This document shows positions 50,638 to 60,586 of a DNA stretch of 64,000 nt, piece by piece. The notes beneath the pieces were generated by a model. The model was not told the DNA's origin, ran no database searches, and was given only the letters and a program-made list of their open reading frames with translations. The stretch's first letter is position 1; each line of letters opens with the position of its first letter. Source of the stretch: an uncultured SAR86 cluster bacterium (GTDB taxonomy: Bacteria > Pseudomonadota > Gammaproteobacteria > Magnimaribacterales > D2472); contig CACOZT010000002.1 of assembly GCA_902631785.1 (NCBI GenBank), forward strand, positions 82,996 through 146,995, given 5' to 3'. The position numbers and the translations under genes were made by a program.

Positions 50638-51636
50638 CTATTTAATAATATCAATAATAGCATCTGCCCATAAATCTGAGTAATTTAATGACTCAACATA
50701 ATCTAAATTTTTTCCACCTGACTCTTCAAATAACTCCTTATATTCATCGCCAATTTCGATAATTGTTTCTAAGCAATCTGCTGTAAATGCTGGAGAAAAT
50801 ACTAGAACATTTTTTTTGTCATCTTTGGGAAGAGACTCCAAGACTTCATCTGTGAAAGGACTTAACCATTTATTAGTCAAACGAGATTGATAAGTAACAA
50901 TATATTTATCATCTGGAATGTTTAGCCTTTCAGCTAAAATTTTAGTAGTTTCATATGTTGTTGCTTTATAACAAAACTTATTATTTTCAGTAATTGCAAT
51001 TTCACAATTGTGATCAGTACAAGCTGAATCTTGATATACATTATCGACATGACTATTAGGAATTCCATGATAACTAAAAATGACTTTATCATAAGATTCT
51101 GTATCAAATTTTGAAGCTTTATCAATCCATGCATCAATAAATTTTTCATTGTCATAAAATTGATTTATAAATTTAATTTTTGGAACTACCCATCGCTTTG
51201 ATAACAATCTTGATACTTCCTCATAAACCGAACCAGTTGTTGCAGCTGCATAGTGTGGAAAGAGCGGAAGTATTATCAGTTCGTCTGGATTTTTACTTAA
51301 AATATTATCTAACGCTTTTTCAATAGATGGATTTTGATAACGCATAGCAAAATGAACATCATAATCTGGTAATTTTGATTTAATTTTCTTTGTTAATTCT
51401 TGAGTATTATGCAATAAAGGTGAGCCAGTTTCTGAATCCCATACTTCTTTGTATATCTTAGTTGAAGAAAATGAGCGAATTGGACAGATTATAAAATTGA
51501 CCAGTATATATCTTAAAATAGGATTAATATTTATAACCCTTCCGTCCATTAAAAACTGTCTTAAATATTTAAAAACACTAAAATATGTAGGTTTATCTGG
51601 TGTTCCCAAATTTATTAACAATAACGATTTATTCAT
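50638..51636 (-). CDS. hemH: Ferrochelatase
   Basis: LLINLGTPDKPTYFSVFKYLRQFLMDGRVI, LFPHYAAATTGS, SYHGIP, TYQSRLTNKWLSPFTDE, FSPAFTADCLETIIEI. Confidence 0.96.
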   Translation of the reverse strand: MNKSLLLINLGTPDKPTYFSVFKYLRQFLMDGRVININPILRYILVNFIICPIRSFSSTKIYKEVWDSETGSPLLHNTQELTKKIKSKLPDYDVHFAMRYQNPSIEKALDNILSKNPDELIILPLFPHYAAATTGSVYEEVSRLLSKRWVVPKIKFINQFYDNEKFIDAWIDKASKFDTESYDKVIFSYHGIPNSHVDNVYQDSACTDHNCEIAITENNKFCYKATTYETTKILAERLNIPDDKYIVTYQSRLTNKWLSPFTDEVLESLPKDDKKNVLVFSPAFTADCLETIIEIGDEYKELFEESGGKNLDYVESLNYSDLWADAIIDIIK

Positions 51637-52822
51637 AATTTCTAGTATTTTTTATCATTGGATTGGATATTATAAATAGTATTAATCCTATACATAAGAT
51701 TGAACTGAAATAATACAAGTATGATGGGTTAATTGCATATATTGGCATAGCTATAAAAGGAGTTGTCATATGTCCAATAGGAATAACTGAGCCTAGATAT
51801 CCTGCTGCAGAACCTTGATTTTCTGGTGATTGTGCTAATGAAAGAGATGATGATAAAGCAGGTCTTGTCATACCAAAACCAAATCCTAAAACAATAACAG
51901 ACAAATAGTATATAGATATAGTTGGATAAAATGCCATTGTAAAGTAGGAAAAAACGAGAAGCATTGAGCCAATTAATAATAGATAGTAGTTATTTAATGG
52001 AAATGCGTCTGTGAAAATATATTGACTGAAAATAGTTGATATTGATAATAATCCAAAAGTCATGCTAATCAGTGTTGGTAAATTTTCTAAATCTCCAAAA
52101 AAATCAGTTATGTAAAAGCCTATAGACTGTAATAAAGATGCTTGGCATAGACTCAATACAGATGCGAATAAAAGAAAAGGAAGGATAGATTTCGAATACC
52201 ATTTAATCTTTGATGAGGTTTCAGATTTTTTAACAATATTATTTGATGAATCTAATGTCTTATAAATTCCAATAGCTGCGATTAAAGCACAAAAAGAAAA
52301 TACATAAAATGGCGTTTCATTAGTAATCAAAAATAAAAAACCTCCAATCAAAGGTCCTGCAACAGTTCCCAAAAGAAAGCTTGATTCTAATCTAGCAAAC
52401 TTTACTGTTCTTTTTTCTCTTGGTGTTGTATCAGCTATATAAGCAAATGAAGCTGGTCTAGTGGCAGAACCAACTAATCCATTTATTAATCTACCCAATA
52501 CTAGAGCTGGAAATAGCAAACTTAAACTAAGAATATTTCGCTGAACCAAAAATAATGGGGTAATTAACGCAATTAGTGAAATTCCGTAGCCAAGCAAACC
52601 TAAAATTGCAATATTTCTTCTACCAAATTTATCACTAGCCCTCCCCCAAAAAGCACTTGTTAATGCCCAGCCTACTGCGGAAATTGCAAAAATTGATGAA
52701 GTTTGAATTTCTGTTAAACCTAAATCTCTAGCTAATGGAGGAACCAATACAAATACAAAAGATTGTCCCAATCCTACGGTAAATAGGCCAAATTTTAGCC
52801 ATGAAGACCCAGATAAATACAT
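51629..52822 (-). CDS. Major facilitator superfamily transporter
   Basis: 397 aa, multi-TM; AFWGRASDKFGRRNIAILGLLGYG, GRLINGLVGSATRPASFAYIADTTPREKR. Confidence 0.9.
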   Translation of the reverse strand: MYLSGSSWLKFGLFTVGLGQSFVFVLVPPLARDLGLTEIQTSSIFAISAVGWALTSAFWGRASDKFGRRNIAILGLLGYGISLIALITPLFLVQRNILSLSLLFPALVLGRLINGLVGSATRPASFAYIADTTPREKRTVKFARLESSFLLGTVAGPLIGGFLFLITNETPFYVFSFCALIAAIGIYKTLDSSNNIVKKSETSSKIKWYSKSILPFLLFASVLSLCQASLLQSIGFYITDFFGDLENLPTLISMTFGLLSISTIFSQYIFTDAFPLNNYYLLLIGSMLLVFSYFTMAFYPTISIYYLSVIVLGFGFGMTRPALSSSLSLAQSPENQGSAAGYLGSVIPIGHMTTPFIAMPIYAINPSYLYYFSSILCIGLILFIISNPMIKNTRNYE

Positions 52823-53814
52823 TAGGATATTTGAGTTATACCTATAACTTCTTTAATTTGAGATATTTTATCTTTTGCAATTATTCTTGCTTTTTTTGCG
52901 CCATCACTTAATAAGTCATTAATGAAATCATTATCCTCTTTAAGCTCCTCTAATTTAGATCTAACCGGCTCAAGTTCAGTGTTTATAACATTAAAAAGTA
53001 ATTGTTTAGCTTCACCCCAAGCAATTCCATCATCATATGCTTTTTGCAATGATTTAATTTCTGTTTCTTCAGCAAAATTTTTATATAAATTAAATATGGT
53101 GCAATCTTTTGAGTCCTTAGGATCACCCGGTTCTAAAGAATTTGTAACAATTTTCATAATTGATTTTTTTAATATGCTCTCACTTTCAAGAAGAGGTATA
53201 ACATTTCCGTAAGATTTGCTCATTTTTCTGCCATCTAATCCAGGAACCACATTTTCTTTATCTTGAATAATTGGCTCTGGTAGAGTTAAAAGTGGTTTAT
53301 ATAGATGATTAAAACGGGCAGCAATATCTCTTGTCATTTCAAGGTGTTGTACCTGATCTGATCCAACTGGTACATGAGTCGAATCAAACATTAGAATATC
53401 TGCAGCCATTAAAACTGGATATGAAAATAATCCCATTGTTATGCCTTTGTCAGGATCATTTTCATTATTAGATGTTGCTGCTTTATAAGCATGCGCTCTA
53501 TTCATAAGTCCTTTAGCTGTTACACAATTTAGAATCCAACATAACTCAATAATTTCTGGAACATCAGATTGTTTATAAAAGTATGATTTTTTTGGATCAA
53601 GACCAGATGAAAGCCATGCTAGTGCAATATTTTTAACTGAATCTTTTATAGAATCAGGATCTTGATTCTTAATAATGGAGTGATAATCTGCTAAAAAAAA
53701 GAATGATTCATCAGAATTCTTTGTCATTTCAATTGCAGGACGAATAGCGCCGATATAATTTCCAATATGAGGTATACCGGTTGTTGTTATTCCTGTTAGA
53801 ATTCGCTTTTTCAT
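52822..53814 (-). CDS. trpS: Tryptophanyl-tRNA synthetase
   Basis: RILTGITTTGIPHIGNYIGAIRP, FFLADYHSI, PVGSDQVQHLEMTRDIA, GLDGRKMSKSYGN. Confidence 0.96.
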   Translation of the reverse strand: MKKRILTGITTTGIPHIGNYIGAIRPAIEMTKNSDESFFFLADYHSIIKNQDPDSIKDSVKNIALAWLSSGLDPKKSYFYKQSDVPEIIELCWILNCVTAKGLMNRAHAYKAATSNNENDPDKGITMGLFSYPVLMAADILMFDSTHVPVGSDQVQHLEMTRDIAARFNHLYKPLLTLPEPIIQDKENVVPGLDGRKMSKSYGNVIPLLESESILKKSIMKIVTNSLEPGDPKDSKDCTIFNLYKNFAEETEIKSLQKAYDDGIAWGEAKQLLFNVINTELEPVRSKLEELKEDNDFINDLLSDGAKKARIIAKDKISQIKEVIGITQIS

Positions 53815-53847
53815 TTAGTATAATTATAAACATCATATGTAAATATT

Positions 53848-55275
53848 GTGGAAACTAATCAACATTTATTTAAAGAACTTGAGGCTGCTGAAAAATTATT
53901 TTCTGAGGGCTCTATCAAAAATGCTCAGAAGAAACTTAGAGGTGTTCTTAAAGATTCTAAATCATTAAAAAAAATACCTAACAAACTAAGACATAAAATT
54001 AATTCAGCTATTAGTAAATCAAGATATTTTGATGAGATATCATCTTTTGCAACTAATCCAAAAAGAAATGAACTACTAAATAAATTGGATATCCTAATTA
54101 AAAAACCTCTAGAAAATCCAAGAAAGCATGCTCATGCAATTCATGATATTCAAACTCAATGGCAGTTGTTAGATTTATCAAGTAAACCAGCCTCTAAGTC
54201 ACAATGGTTAAACTTTAATGATTTAACAAATAAAGCCTGGGAGCCTTGCAAAGAGTATTTTGATGAAATAAAGCAAATAAAAATTAATAATGCCAATGAG
54301 AGAATAAATATAATTAATAATATTAATAAATTTGTTTCTGAAAATGAACAAAAATGGCCTGACTCAAAAAAACTAATAGTATTTCTTCAAACAAAATTTA
54401 AGGAATGGCAGAAATTTGCACCTGTATTAGAGGAAGATTTAGATAACTTAAAAAAAATGTATTTTGAAGCAAGAAAGCCTATAAACGATGAAATAAGTAA
54501 TCAAGAAAATACAAATAAAGAAAAAAAACTAATACTTATTAAAAAAGTAAGTGAAATATCTAATGATGATAATGAGATAAACATACAAGAATTTAAAAAA
54601 TTGAAGGATGAGTGGGCAAAATTAGGTCCGGTTGGAAGAAAATTTGAAAAAAAAATGTGGGATGAATTTAATAAAAATGCAGATAGATTTTTCATAGAAA
54701 GAAATCAAAAGATTCAGGACGATATTGATATCGTTAAAAATTTAAATGAAAAACTAAATAATGATGAAATATCAATAAGGGAAATTAAGAATTCATTAAA
54801 CGAAATAAAGAATATAAAAAATACAAAGGAATTTAAAAAGATTAATAAAGATTTAAAATCAAAAATTAGTGAATTAAATAAAATTAAGAAAGAAGCTAAA
54901 GTTAATTCATATGTAAGTATTTATGATGCTCTTATGAAACTAACTGATATTGAAAATATACCTCTCATTTTTAAAGATTCAATTGAAAAGTCTTTTGAAA
55001 ATAACAACTCAAACGATGATGAATTGAGATATGTTTGTATTAAACTTGAGATTCTTTCAGGAAATACAACTTTAAAGAAAGATCAAGAATTAAGAAATAA
55101 TATACAACTTGAATTATTGAGTAACAAATTTAACAAAAGCAGCGAATCTAATCTAAATGATTTAGATTCACTTATTAATCATTTCATATTAAATTTTTCT
55201 AAAAATGATGCAAAAACAACTCATGCAAATTATTGGAAAAGAATAGTTAAATGCATTAATGATCTAATTTCTTAA
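53848..55275 (+). CDS. DUF349-family coiled-coil protein (GTG start)
   Basis: Repeated W..L..PVxRKFEKKMWDEFNKNADRFF-like units (e.g. LKDEWAKLGPVGRKFEKKMWDEFNKNADRFF). Confidence 0.82.
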   Translation: METNQHLFKELEAAEKLFSEGSIKNAQKKLRGVLKDSKSLKKIPNKLRHKINSAISKSRYFDEISSFATNPKRNELLNKLDILIKKPLENPRKHAHAIHDIQTQWQLLDLSSKPASKSQWLNFNDLTNKAWEPCKEYFDEIKQIKINNANERINIINNINKFVSENEQKWPDSKKLIVFLQTKFKEWQKFAPVLEEDLDNLKKMYFEARKPINDEISNQENTNKEKKLILIKKVSEISNDDNEINIQEFKKLKDEWAKLGPVGRKFEKKMWDEFNKNADRFFIERNQKIQDDIDIVKNLNEKLNNDEISIREIKNSLNEIKNIKNTKEFKKINKDLKSKISELNKIKKEAKVNSYVSIYDALMKLTDIENIPLIFKDSIEKSFENNNSNDDELRYVCIKLEILSGNTTLKKDQELRNNIQLELLSNKFNKSSESNLNDLDSLINHFILNFSKNDAKTTHANYWKRIVKCINDLIS

Positions 55276-56658
55276 CTTCAAAAGCTCAATTATTTCTTGA
55301 TGGCGTTTAGCAGATAAAGAGTAAAAACTAAAAATAATAAGCGGAACAATCATAAGAAGTGTTGTAACGGGTCCTTGAACAAATGCCAAGGTATATGCCT
55401 GTTCTGCAGTATGATTTGTTCTGTCAAAATTTATAAAATTAAGTACTTGCCCTGCGAAAAATGTTCCTAAGCCAGCATTTAATTTTTGCATAAATCCAAC
55501 AGCTGCAAATAGAATACCTTCTTGCCTTTTGCCACTATATAACTCCACTTCATCAGCAATATCACCAATCATAGAGTCACGAACCATAATACCAACAATA
55601 TTAAAAGTGATTAAAACCAATAGAAAAGTGCTTATAAAGAAAACTAGCTCAAGGGTTCCATTTTCTGGTGTAAGACCTAGATTATAAAAAATAAATGCCG
55701 CTGGCGATAAAAGACCAACAACAGATATGCAAATTAGAACTATTTTTCTTTTATCATAAAGATTCACCATTCTAGGTGTTATGTAGAATGCTAACAATGT
55801 TCCAATTAGATAAATCGGTAAAAAATACTTTATCTGCGTTGCTTCAAATTTCCAAAAATAGGTATTTACAAAAAGTGTAAGCGTATTTGCCAACCCCCAG
55901 GCAAGCGAAAGGAAAAGATTTCCAAAGAAAAAAATTAAAAATGCTTTATTGCCAAGAGCGATTTTTAACTCGCTAAAAATATCAGTCAATGAGATTGCTC
56001 CAGACCACGATGATAATGATTTAATTTCATTTTTTGTTGAAATAGATGAGTACAGGACACTCAAAATCATAATAATTGCTCCCGTCAGAGCAAATGGAAA
56101 CCACGCATCAGGATTAAGCTGGCCTTGAGGAAATTCTGGAGTTGACGCAAAAAATATTCCATATCCTAAAAAAGCATTACTTAATCCAGCAATCCATCCA
56201 AACATTTCTCGCCAAGACATAAGCAATGTTCTTTCTTGGTAGTTTTTTGTAACCTCGCCTCCAAATGCTCGATGAGGGATATCAAATAATGTCATTCCAA
56301 TTCTTGTTATAACTGTAAATATTGTCATCCACAGAAAAAGATCGCTTTGAGATAAATCCCAGTCTTGTCTCGGAGCAAATAAAAGCACGTAACCAAGTGA
56401 CATTGGTATAAAAGAAACAAACATAAAAGGATGTCTTCTACCAAAAGATGTATTTGTTCTATCAGATATTGTTCCCATTAATGGGTCTGTAAAAGCATCA
56501 ACACATAGGGCTATAAAAATTGCTGATCCTGCAAGAGCTGGATTTAAACCAATGATATTGCTATAAAAAAACAACAAAAAGAATGTAAAGGTATCTGTCT
56601 TAACCCCATTTGCAACCGCACCAATAGAGTAATTAATTTTAAAATTAGTTGATAACAT
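55264..56658 (-). CDS. GPH/MelB-family cation symporter (MFS)
   Basis: FKINYSIGAVANGVKTDTFTFFLLFFYSNIIGL, DAFTDPLMGTISDRTNTSFGRRHPFMF. Confidence 0.9.
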   Translation of the reverse strand: MLSTNFKINYSIGAVANGVKTDTFTFFLLFFYSNIIGLNPALAGSAIFIALCVDAFTDPLMGTISDRTNTSFGRRHPFMFVSFIPMSLGYVLLFAPRQDWDLSQSDLFLWMTIFTVITRIGMTLFDIPHRAFGGEVTKNYQERTLLMSWREMFGWIAGLSNAFLGYGIFFASTPEFPQGQLNPDAWFPFALTGAIIMILSVLYSSISTKNEIKSLSSWSGAISLTDIFSELKIALGNKAFLIFFFGNLFLSLAWGLANTLTLFVNTYFWKFEATQIKYFLPIYLIGTLLAFYITPRMVNLYDKRKIVLICISVVGLLSPAAFIFYNLGLTPENGTLELVFFISTFLLVLITFNIVGIMVRDSMIGDIADEVELYSGKRQEGILFAAVGFMQKLNAGLGTFFAGQVLNFINFDRTNHTAEQAYTLAFVQGPVTTLLMIVPLIIFSFYSLSAKRHQEIIELLKLRN

Positions 56659-56671
56659 TTTGATTTAAATT

Positions 56672-57655
56672 TTAACTATTTAGATGTTTAAGGAGTTCAT
56701 TTTTAAATTGATCAAATACCGGTATCTCTATTAAATGTCTCATATCAGATATTATTATCAACTTACTATTATCAATCAGTTTTTTTGTTTTGTAAGCATT
56801 TTTAACCCTTATCAACGGATCTTCCTTACCGTGAATAATTAAAGTTTGCGCTTTTATAGCTTTTACTTTATCTAATCTATTTTCGGAGCCTAAAATTGCT
56901 GTAAGCTGTCTTCCAAAACCCGTATCGTCTTTCCCACCCCTTTCGATAGAGCTTGAAATATCATTATAAAATTCGTCTGTATTAAGATCTATTCCTTGAT
57001 AGCCGATCTCAGAAAATATTCTCCTTGTCCTATTAACTCTTTCATCTACAGAAGAATTAGGATTATTTGTTCTTTCCATTAAAAGCTTTCTAACTTTTCT
57101 TGTTGGGCCATTAAAGGGTGATGGTGTTGATGCAGTTGAGGCAATCAGTGTAAAAGTTTTTGTTCTTTCAGAATAATTTGAAGCTATGATTTGCGCAATC
57201 ATACCACCCATTGAAATTCCCAAGATATGCGCGTTTTCAATATTTAACTCATCCAGAACAGATATTGCATCATCAGCCATATCATCGATGGTATATTCGG
57301 ATTCGATTGGTAATCTCAAATAATATCTAATATAACTTTTAACAATCGTATTAGTTCTTTTGTCATCATCAAATTTATCACTTTCAATTCTTGAAGAAAG
57401 TCCTGTATCCCTATTATCGTAAACTATTGGTCTAAAATTATTATCAATTAAAAATTGAATTAAATGCTGTGGCCAATTAATTAATTGCCCTCCCAATCCT
57501 TGAACTAACAGGATTGGCTCGGCATCAATTGGCCCATAGTCACGATAATATATACTGACTCCATTATTGGTAGCAGTACCCTCTTCGAACGAAAATAAAT
57601 TCGAGTTTGTGAACATAAATAAAAAAATTAATATAAATTTACATAAAGGCATCAA
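56672..57655 (-). CDS. Secreted alpha/beta hydrolase
   Basis: Signal peptide; PILLVQGLGGQLINWP, AHILGISMGGMIAQIIAS, IHGKEDPLI. Confidence 0.9.
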   Translation of the reverse strand: MMPLCKFILIFLFMFTNSNLFSFEEGTATNNGVSIYYRDYGPIDAEPILLVQGLGGQLINWPQHLIQFLIDNNFRPIVYDNRDTGLSSRIESDKFDDDKRTNTIVKSYIRYYLRLPIESEYTIDDMADDAISVLDELNIENAHILGISMGGMIAQIIASNYSERTKTFTLIASTASTPSPFNGPTRKVRKLLMERTNNPNSSVDERVNRTRRIFSEIGYQGIDLNTDEFYNDISSSIERGGKDDTGFGRQLTAILGSENRLDKVKAIKAQTLIIHGKEDPLIRVKNAYKTKKLIDNSKLIIISDMRHLIEIPVFDQFKNELLKHLNS

Positions 57656-58727
57656 TTCTGTCTTTAATATTTTGCCTTAAAGATCCCCAGAAAAGCATCA
57701 TATCAAATGAATGAAGATCCCCATTAAAAAGCTTCATTTTACCAATGTTATCAATTAAAGGTCCTTTAGCTTCAACCAATCCTGTATTTTCATTTAACAT
57801 AGCACTGAATCCTTGAATTCTAGTTAAGCCAATTGATTTCTTTGTACCAGTATGCTCAGTGCTTATTCTGTCAACAAAATTATAATCAACGGCTTTGTTG
57901 ATAATTGATACGTTCTTATCATCTGAGTGCCATAATGAATCATTAGTCCATGAAAAAGGATTCGTTGAAACTATTTTTTGAGTCATTGATTCAACAGACC
58001 ATCCATCAGGCTTCCAGAATAATGTTTTTTCTCTATTTCTTTTGAAGCCCTCAACAACAGTTGACCAAGAAATAATGCAATTAATATCATCAAAATTTTC
58101 TGATTTTTTGATATTTGGAAATATCTCATCATAAAGTTTATCTGGAATCATATAACCGATAGAATATGCGCAAATAAATCTATCCTGCAGATTTGTGTTA
58201 TAAATTTTATTGTAAATTAATCTATGTGAATGAAGAGCGCCCTGACTGTGTCCTGCGATAATAAAGGGCCTATCATCATTTAAATAATCAATAAAATAAT
58301 CAAAGGCGTTTTCAACATCTTCATAGGCTAAATCCAGAGATTTTTGACCGTCATTTCCTTTGTCAAAAAAAGAGTAATAGTTTGCCTGTCTATATTCTGG
58401 AGCAAAAATATTACATGTACTATTAAACGCCGAGGCTTGATTGCCTAACATAATCTCTGTTCGCTCATATGCAGATCTTTTTTTATCCATATTGGAATTC
58501 CATTCAGTCTCAAAGAATCCAGTAGGATGAATATAAAACACATCGATATCATTATTTTTACTAACTGTATATTTTGGATCAGGAACATAAAATTGCTGGC
58601 CTTCTATTGATGGTGTTGCTGCCCAATTATAAATATCAGAATAATCAGGTTTACTAGGTGGTTTAGTATCATCAAATGATTTTGAAGGTTTTATAAGTTC
58701 TAAGAACTTCGATGAATATTCAGACAT
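57639..58727 (-). CDS. DUF3089-family alpha/beta hydrolase
   Basis: DVFYIHPTGFFETEWNSNMD, FIIAGHSQGALHSHRL, NIFAPEYRQANYYSF. Confidence 0.85.
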   Translation of the reverse strand: MSEYSSKFLELIKPSKSFDDTKPPSKPDYSDIYNWAATPSIEGQQFYVPDPKYTVSKNNDIDVFYIHPTGFFETEWNSNMDKKRSAYERTEIMLGNQASAFNSTCNIFAPEYRQANYYSFFDKGNDGQKSLDLAYEDVENAFDYFIDYLNDDRPFIIAGHSQGALHSHRLIYNKIYNTNLQDRFICAYSIGYMIPDKLYDEIFPNIKKSENFDDINCIISWSTVVEGFKRNREKTLFWKPDGWSVESMTQKIVSTNPFSWTNDSLWHSDDKNVSIINKAVDYNFVDRISTEHTGTKKSIGLTRIQGFSAMLNENTGLVEAKGPLIDNIGKMKLFNGDLHSFDMMLFWGSLRQNIKDRIDAFM

Positions 58728-59300
58728 TTATGGCTGAAGATAAATAGATCTTTTAGGCCGTTTAAAAAGATTTTTAACCATAGGGATAAAGAATTCGAGT
58801 TCAAGTGTATCGTAATCTGGATCAAAACTATTCTGATCATATTTTTCACAAAATTCTCTACAACTTTCATAATAAGGATTGTCAATAAATTTTTCTCTCA
58901 TATTTTTATCTAAACCTAAAAATTCAAAAAAATAATATCCCTGAAAAATTCCGTGATGTTTTACAATCCAGTAATTTTCTTCAGAAACAAATGGTTGAAG
59001 AATAGTAGCAGCAAACTCTGCATGATTTGCAGGAGCTAGATTGTCTCCAATATCATGAATAAGAGCGCAAACAACATATTCTTCATCTCTTCCATCCCTG
59101 TATGCTCTTGTTGCAGTCTGCAAAGAATGTGTAAGTCTATCAACCTGGAATCCACCATAGTCTTCTCTTAGCATCTCTAAATGAGTTAGAACTTTGTCAG
59201 CTAAATGATCGTAATCTTTTGCATTACTTTTGGCTATGATGGAATAATCTTCAGCATCTCCATCTTTCATTTGAGTAAATTTAGCTCTTTGTTCGGTCAT
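58728..59300 (-). CDS. HD-domain protein (PhnZ/MIOX-like oxygenase subgroup suspected)
   Basis: RLTHSLQTATRAYRDGRDEEYVVCALIHDIGDNLAPANHAEFAATILQPFVSEENYWIVKHH. Confidence 0.8.
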   Translation of the reverse strand: MTEQRAKFTQMKDGDAEDYSIIAKSNAKDYDHLADKVLTHLEMLREDYGGFQVDRLTHSLQTATRAYRDGRDEEYVVCALIHDIGDNLAPANHAEFAATILQPFVSEENYWIVKHHGIFQGYYFFEFLGLDKNMREKFIDNPYYESCREFCEKYDQNSFDPDYDTLELEFFIPMVKNLFKRPKRSIYLQP

Positions 59301-59321
59301 ACAAAAATTATAGCCTAAAAA

Positions 59322-59732
59322 CTATAAAACTATAATCTTATTTGTTGCAGTTGCTATAGCAATTAACTTGTTATTTTGATAGATTTCACCGGAAGTAAAA
59401 ACTACTGATTTTCCCTTTCTAACAATTCTGCCAGTAGACTTAACTAAAACATCTGGAACACATGGCTTCAAGAATTTCACATCTAGATCTAGCGTTAATG
59501 GAAGTTCTTTACCTTCTGATAAATAAATTAAAAATTGTGACATTGCTGAATCAACCATCCCAGAAACAAATCCACCTTGAACAACTGTTCCATTCGAGTG
59601 AGTAAGATTAACTGATGGTAAATATTCAACCACCCATTCATCTTTTTCTTTATCATGATAACAGTCTTGATATCCTAAAATAGCAAGAAATTCAGGTACT
59701 TCATCGAATATTTTTAAAAGATTTATACTCAT
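59322..59732 (-). CDS. PaaI-like hotdog-fold thioesterase (start revised from 59771 to 59732)
   Basis: THSNGTVVQGGFVSGMVDSAMSQFLIYL, LTLDLDVKFLKPCVPDVLVKSTGRIVRKGKSVVFTSGEIYQ; upstream extension MGSNPTPSA is tRNA-derived. Confidence 0.85.
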   Translation of the reverse strand: MSINLLKIFDEVPEFLAILGYQDCYHDKEKDEWVVEYLPSVNLTHSNGTVVQGGFVSGMVDSAMSQFLIYLSEGKELPLTLDLDVKFLKPCVPDVLVKSTGRIVRKGKSVVFTSGEIYQNNKLIAIATATNKIIVL

Positions 59733-59743
59733 AACAATTATAT

Positions 59744-59835
59744 TGGCGGAGGGAGTGGGATTCGAACCCACGGTGCCGATGAAGGCACGACGGTTTTCAA
59801 GACCGCTACAATAAACCAGACTCTGCCATCCCTCC
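59744..59835 (-). tRNA. tRNA-Ser (anticodon TGA), CCA encoded
   Basis: Reverse complement GGAGGGATGGCAGAGTCTGGTTTATTGTAGCGGTCTTGAAAACCGTCGTGCCTTCATCGGCACCGTGGGTTCGAATCCCACTCCCTCCGCCA; 7-bp acceptor stem, long variable arm, TTCGAAT T-loop. Confidence 0.96.
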
Positions 59836-60014
59836 TGATTTGAAGCCCTATTCTAAAGGGTTTCCGTTAAATTACAATCCGTTTCAATTTGACCTAAATG
59901 GTTAAAAGTAGAAGTAATTTTTTCTTCATAAACCTATCATACAGGGCTCAGTTGCTTTTTAAATAGCTTTAAATATACTGAATCTAAATTATTTTTTACA
60001 CAAGGAGAAGTAAA

Positions 60015-60386
60015 ATGGAAATAAGCAATCCTGATGGTACTGGTAATCTAACTATTACTAAAATGTCAATTGAGTCAGATTCTGTTTCATTTGATTTTGA
60101 GGGTAAAGTTGAAGGTTATGGATCTGTATTTTGCTCTCATGTAATGTCAGCAGTTGATGGTGACAGGACTCGAGGAGTTATGAGCGGAGAGGCTAGAACT
60201 TTCTTAGAAGACGGTACTTTTATTACTAGCCCTCACAGAGGCACATTTAAAAGAGATGGATCTAATATAAAATTATTTTTTACTGATGCCGTTAATAATG
60301 GAGCCGTTAATTTTGTTATTTGGGATATAGATATTTTGTCTAAAGCTGTGGCAGTTAGTTATTGGGAAATAGATAAAGCTGATTAG
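60015..60386 (+). CDS. Hypothetical protein
   Basis: 123 aa ORF with AAGGAG RBS (acaaggagaagtaaaATG). Confidence 0.7.
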   Translation: MEISNPDGTGNLTITKMSIESDSVSFDFEGKVEGYGSVFCSHVMSAVDGDRTRGVMSGEARTFLEDGTFITSPHRGTFKRDGSNIKLFFTDAVNNGAVNFVIWDIDILSKAVAVSYWEIDKAD

Positions 60387-60487
60387 ATCTATACTTAAAT
60401 ATATTTTCATACGAACAACTAGTTGATTTAAATTTATAGTTAAAATGTTATTGGATGGATTGATCTGGTTGTTTGTATAATTGATAT

Positions 60488-60571
60488 ATGAATAATTGGG
60501 TTAACTGGGTTATCTTTGGATGTTTGGCAGTTGTCTTATTTATGTATGTTGTAAGACTGGCTTATAGCTAA
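60488..60571 (+). CDS. Candidate 27-aa single-TM microprotein (not in ORF track)
   Basis: MNNWVNWVIFGCLAVVLFMYVVRLAYS; hydrophobic helix; lies between 60386 and 60587; no strong RBS seen. Confidence 0.4.
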   Translation: MNNWVNWVIFGCLAVVLFMYVVRLAYS

Positions 60572-60586
60572 AGAAGTTCTTATTGA

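Noticed and set aside
59733-59771. N-terminal extension MGSNPTPSANIIV of the PaaI-like ORF
   Set aside because: It is a translation of the 3' end of the tRNA-Ser gene; the true start is most likely the ATG at 59732.
59836-60014. Region beside tRNA-Ser as a possible integration site or small RNA
   Set aside because: No integrase, no repeat of the tRNA 3' end found nearby, and no convincing structured RNA; only weak short stems.
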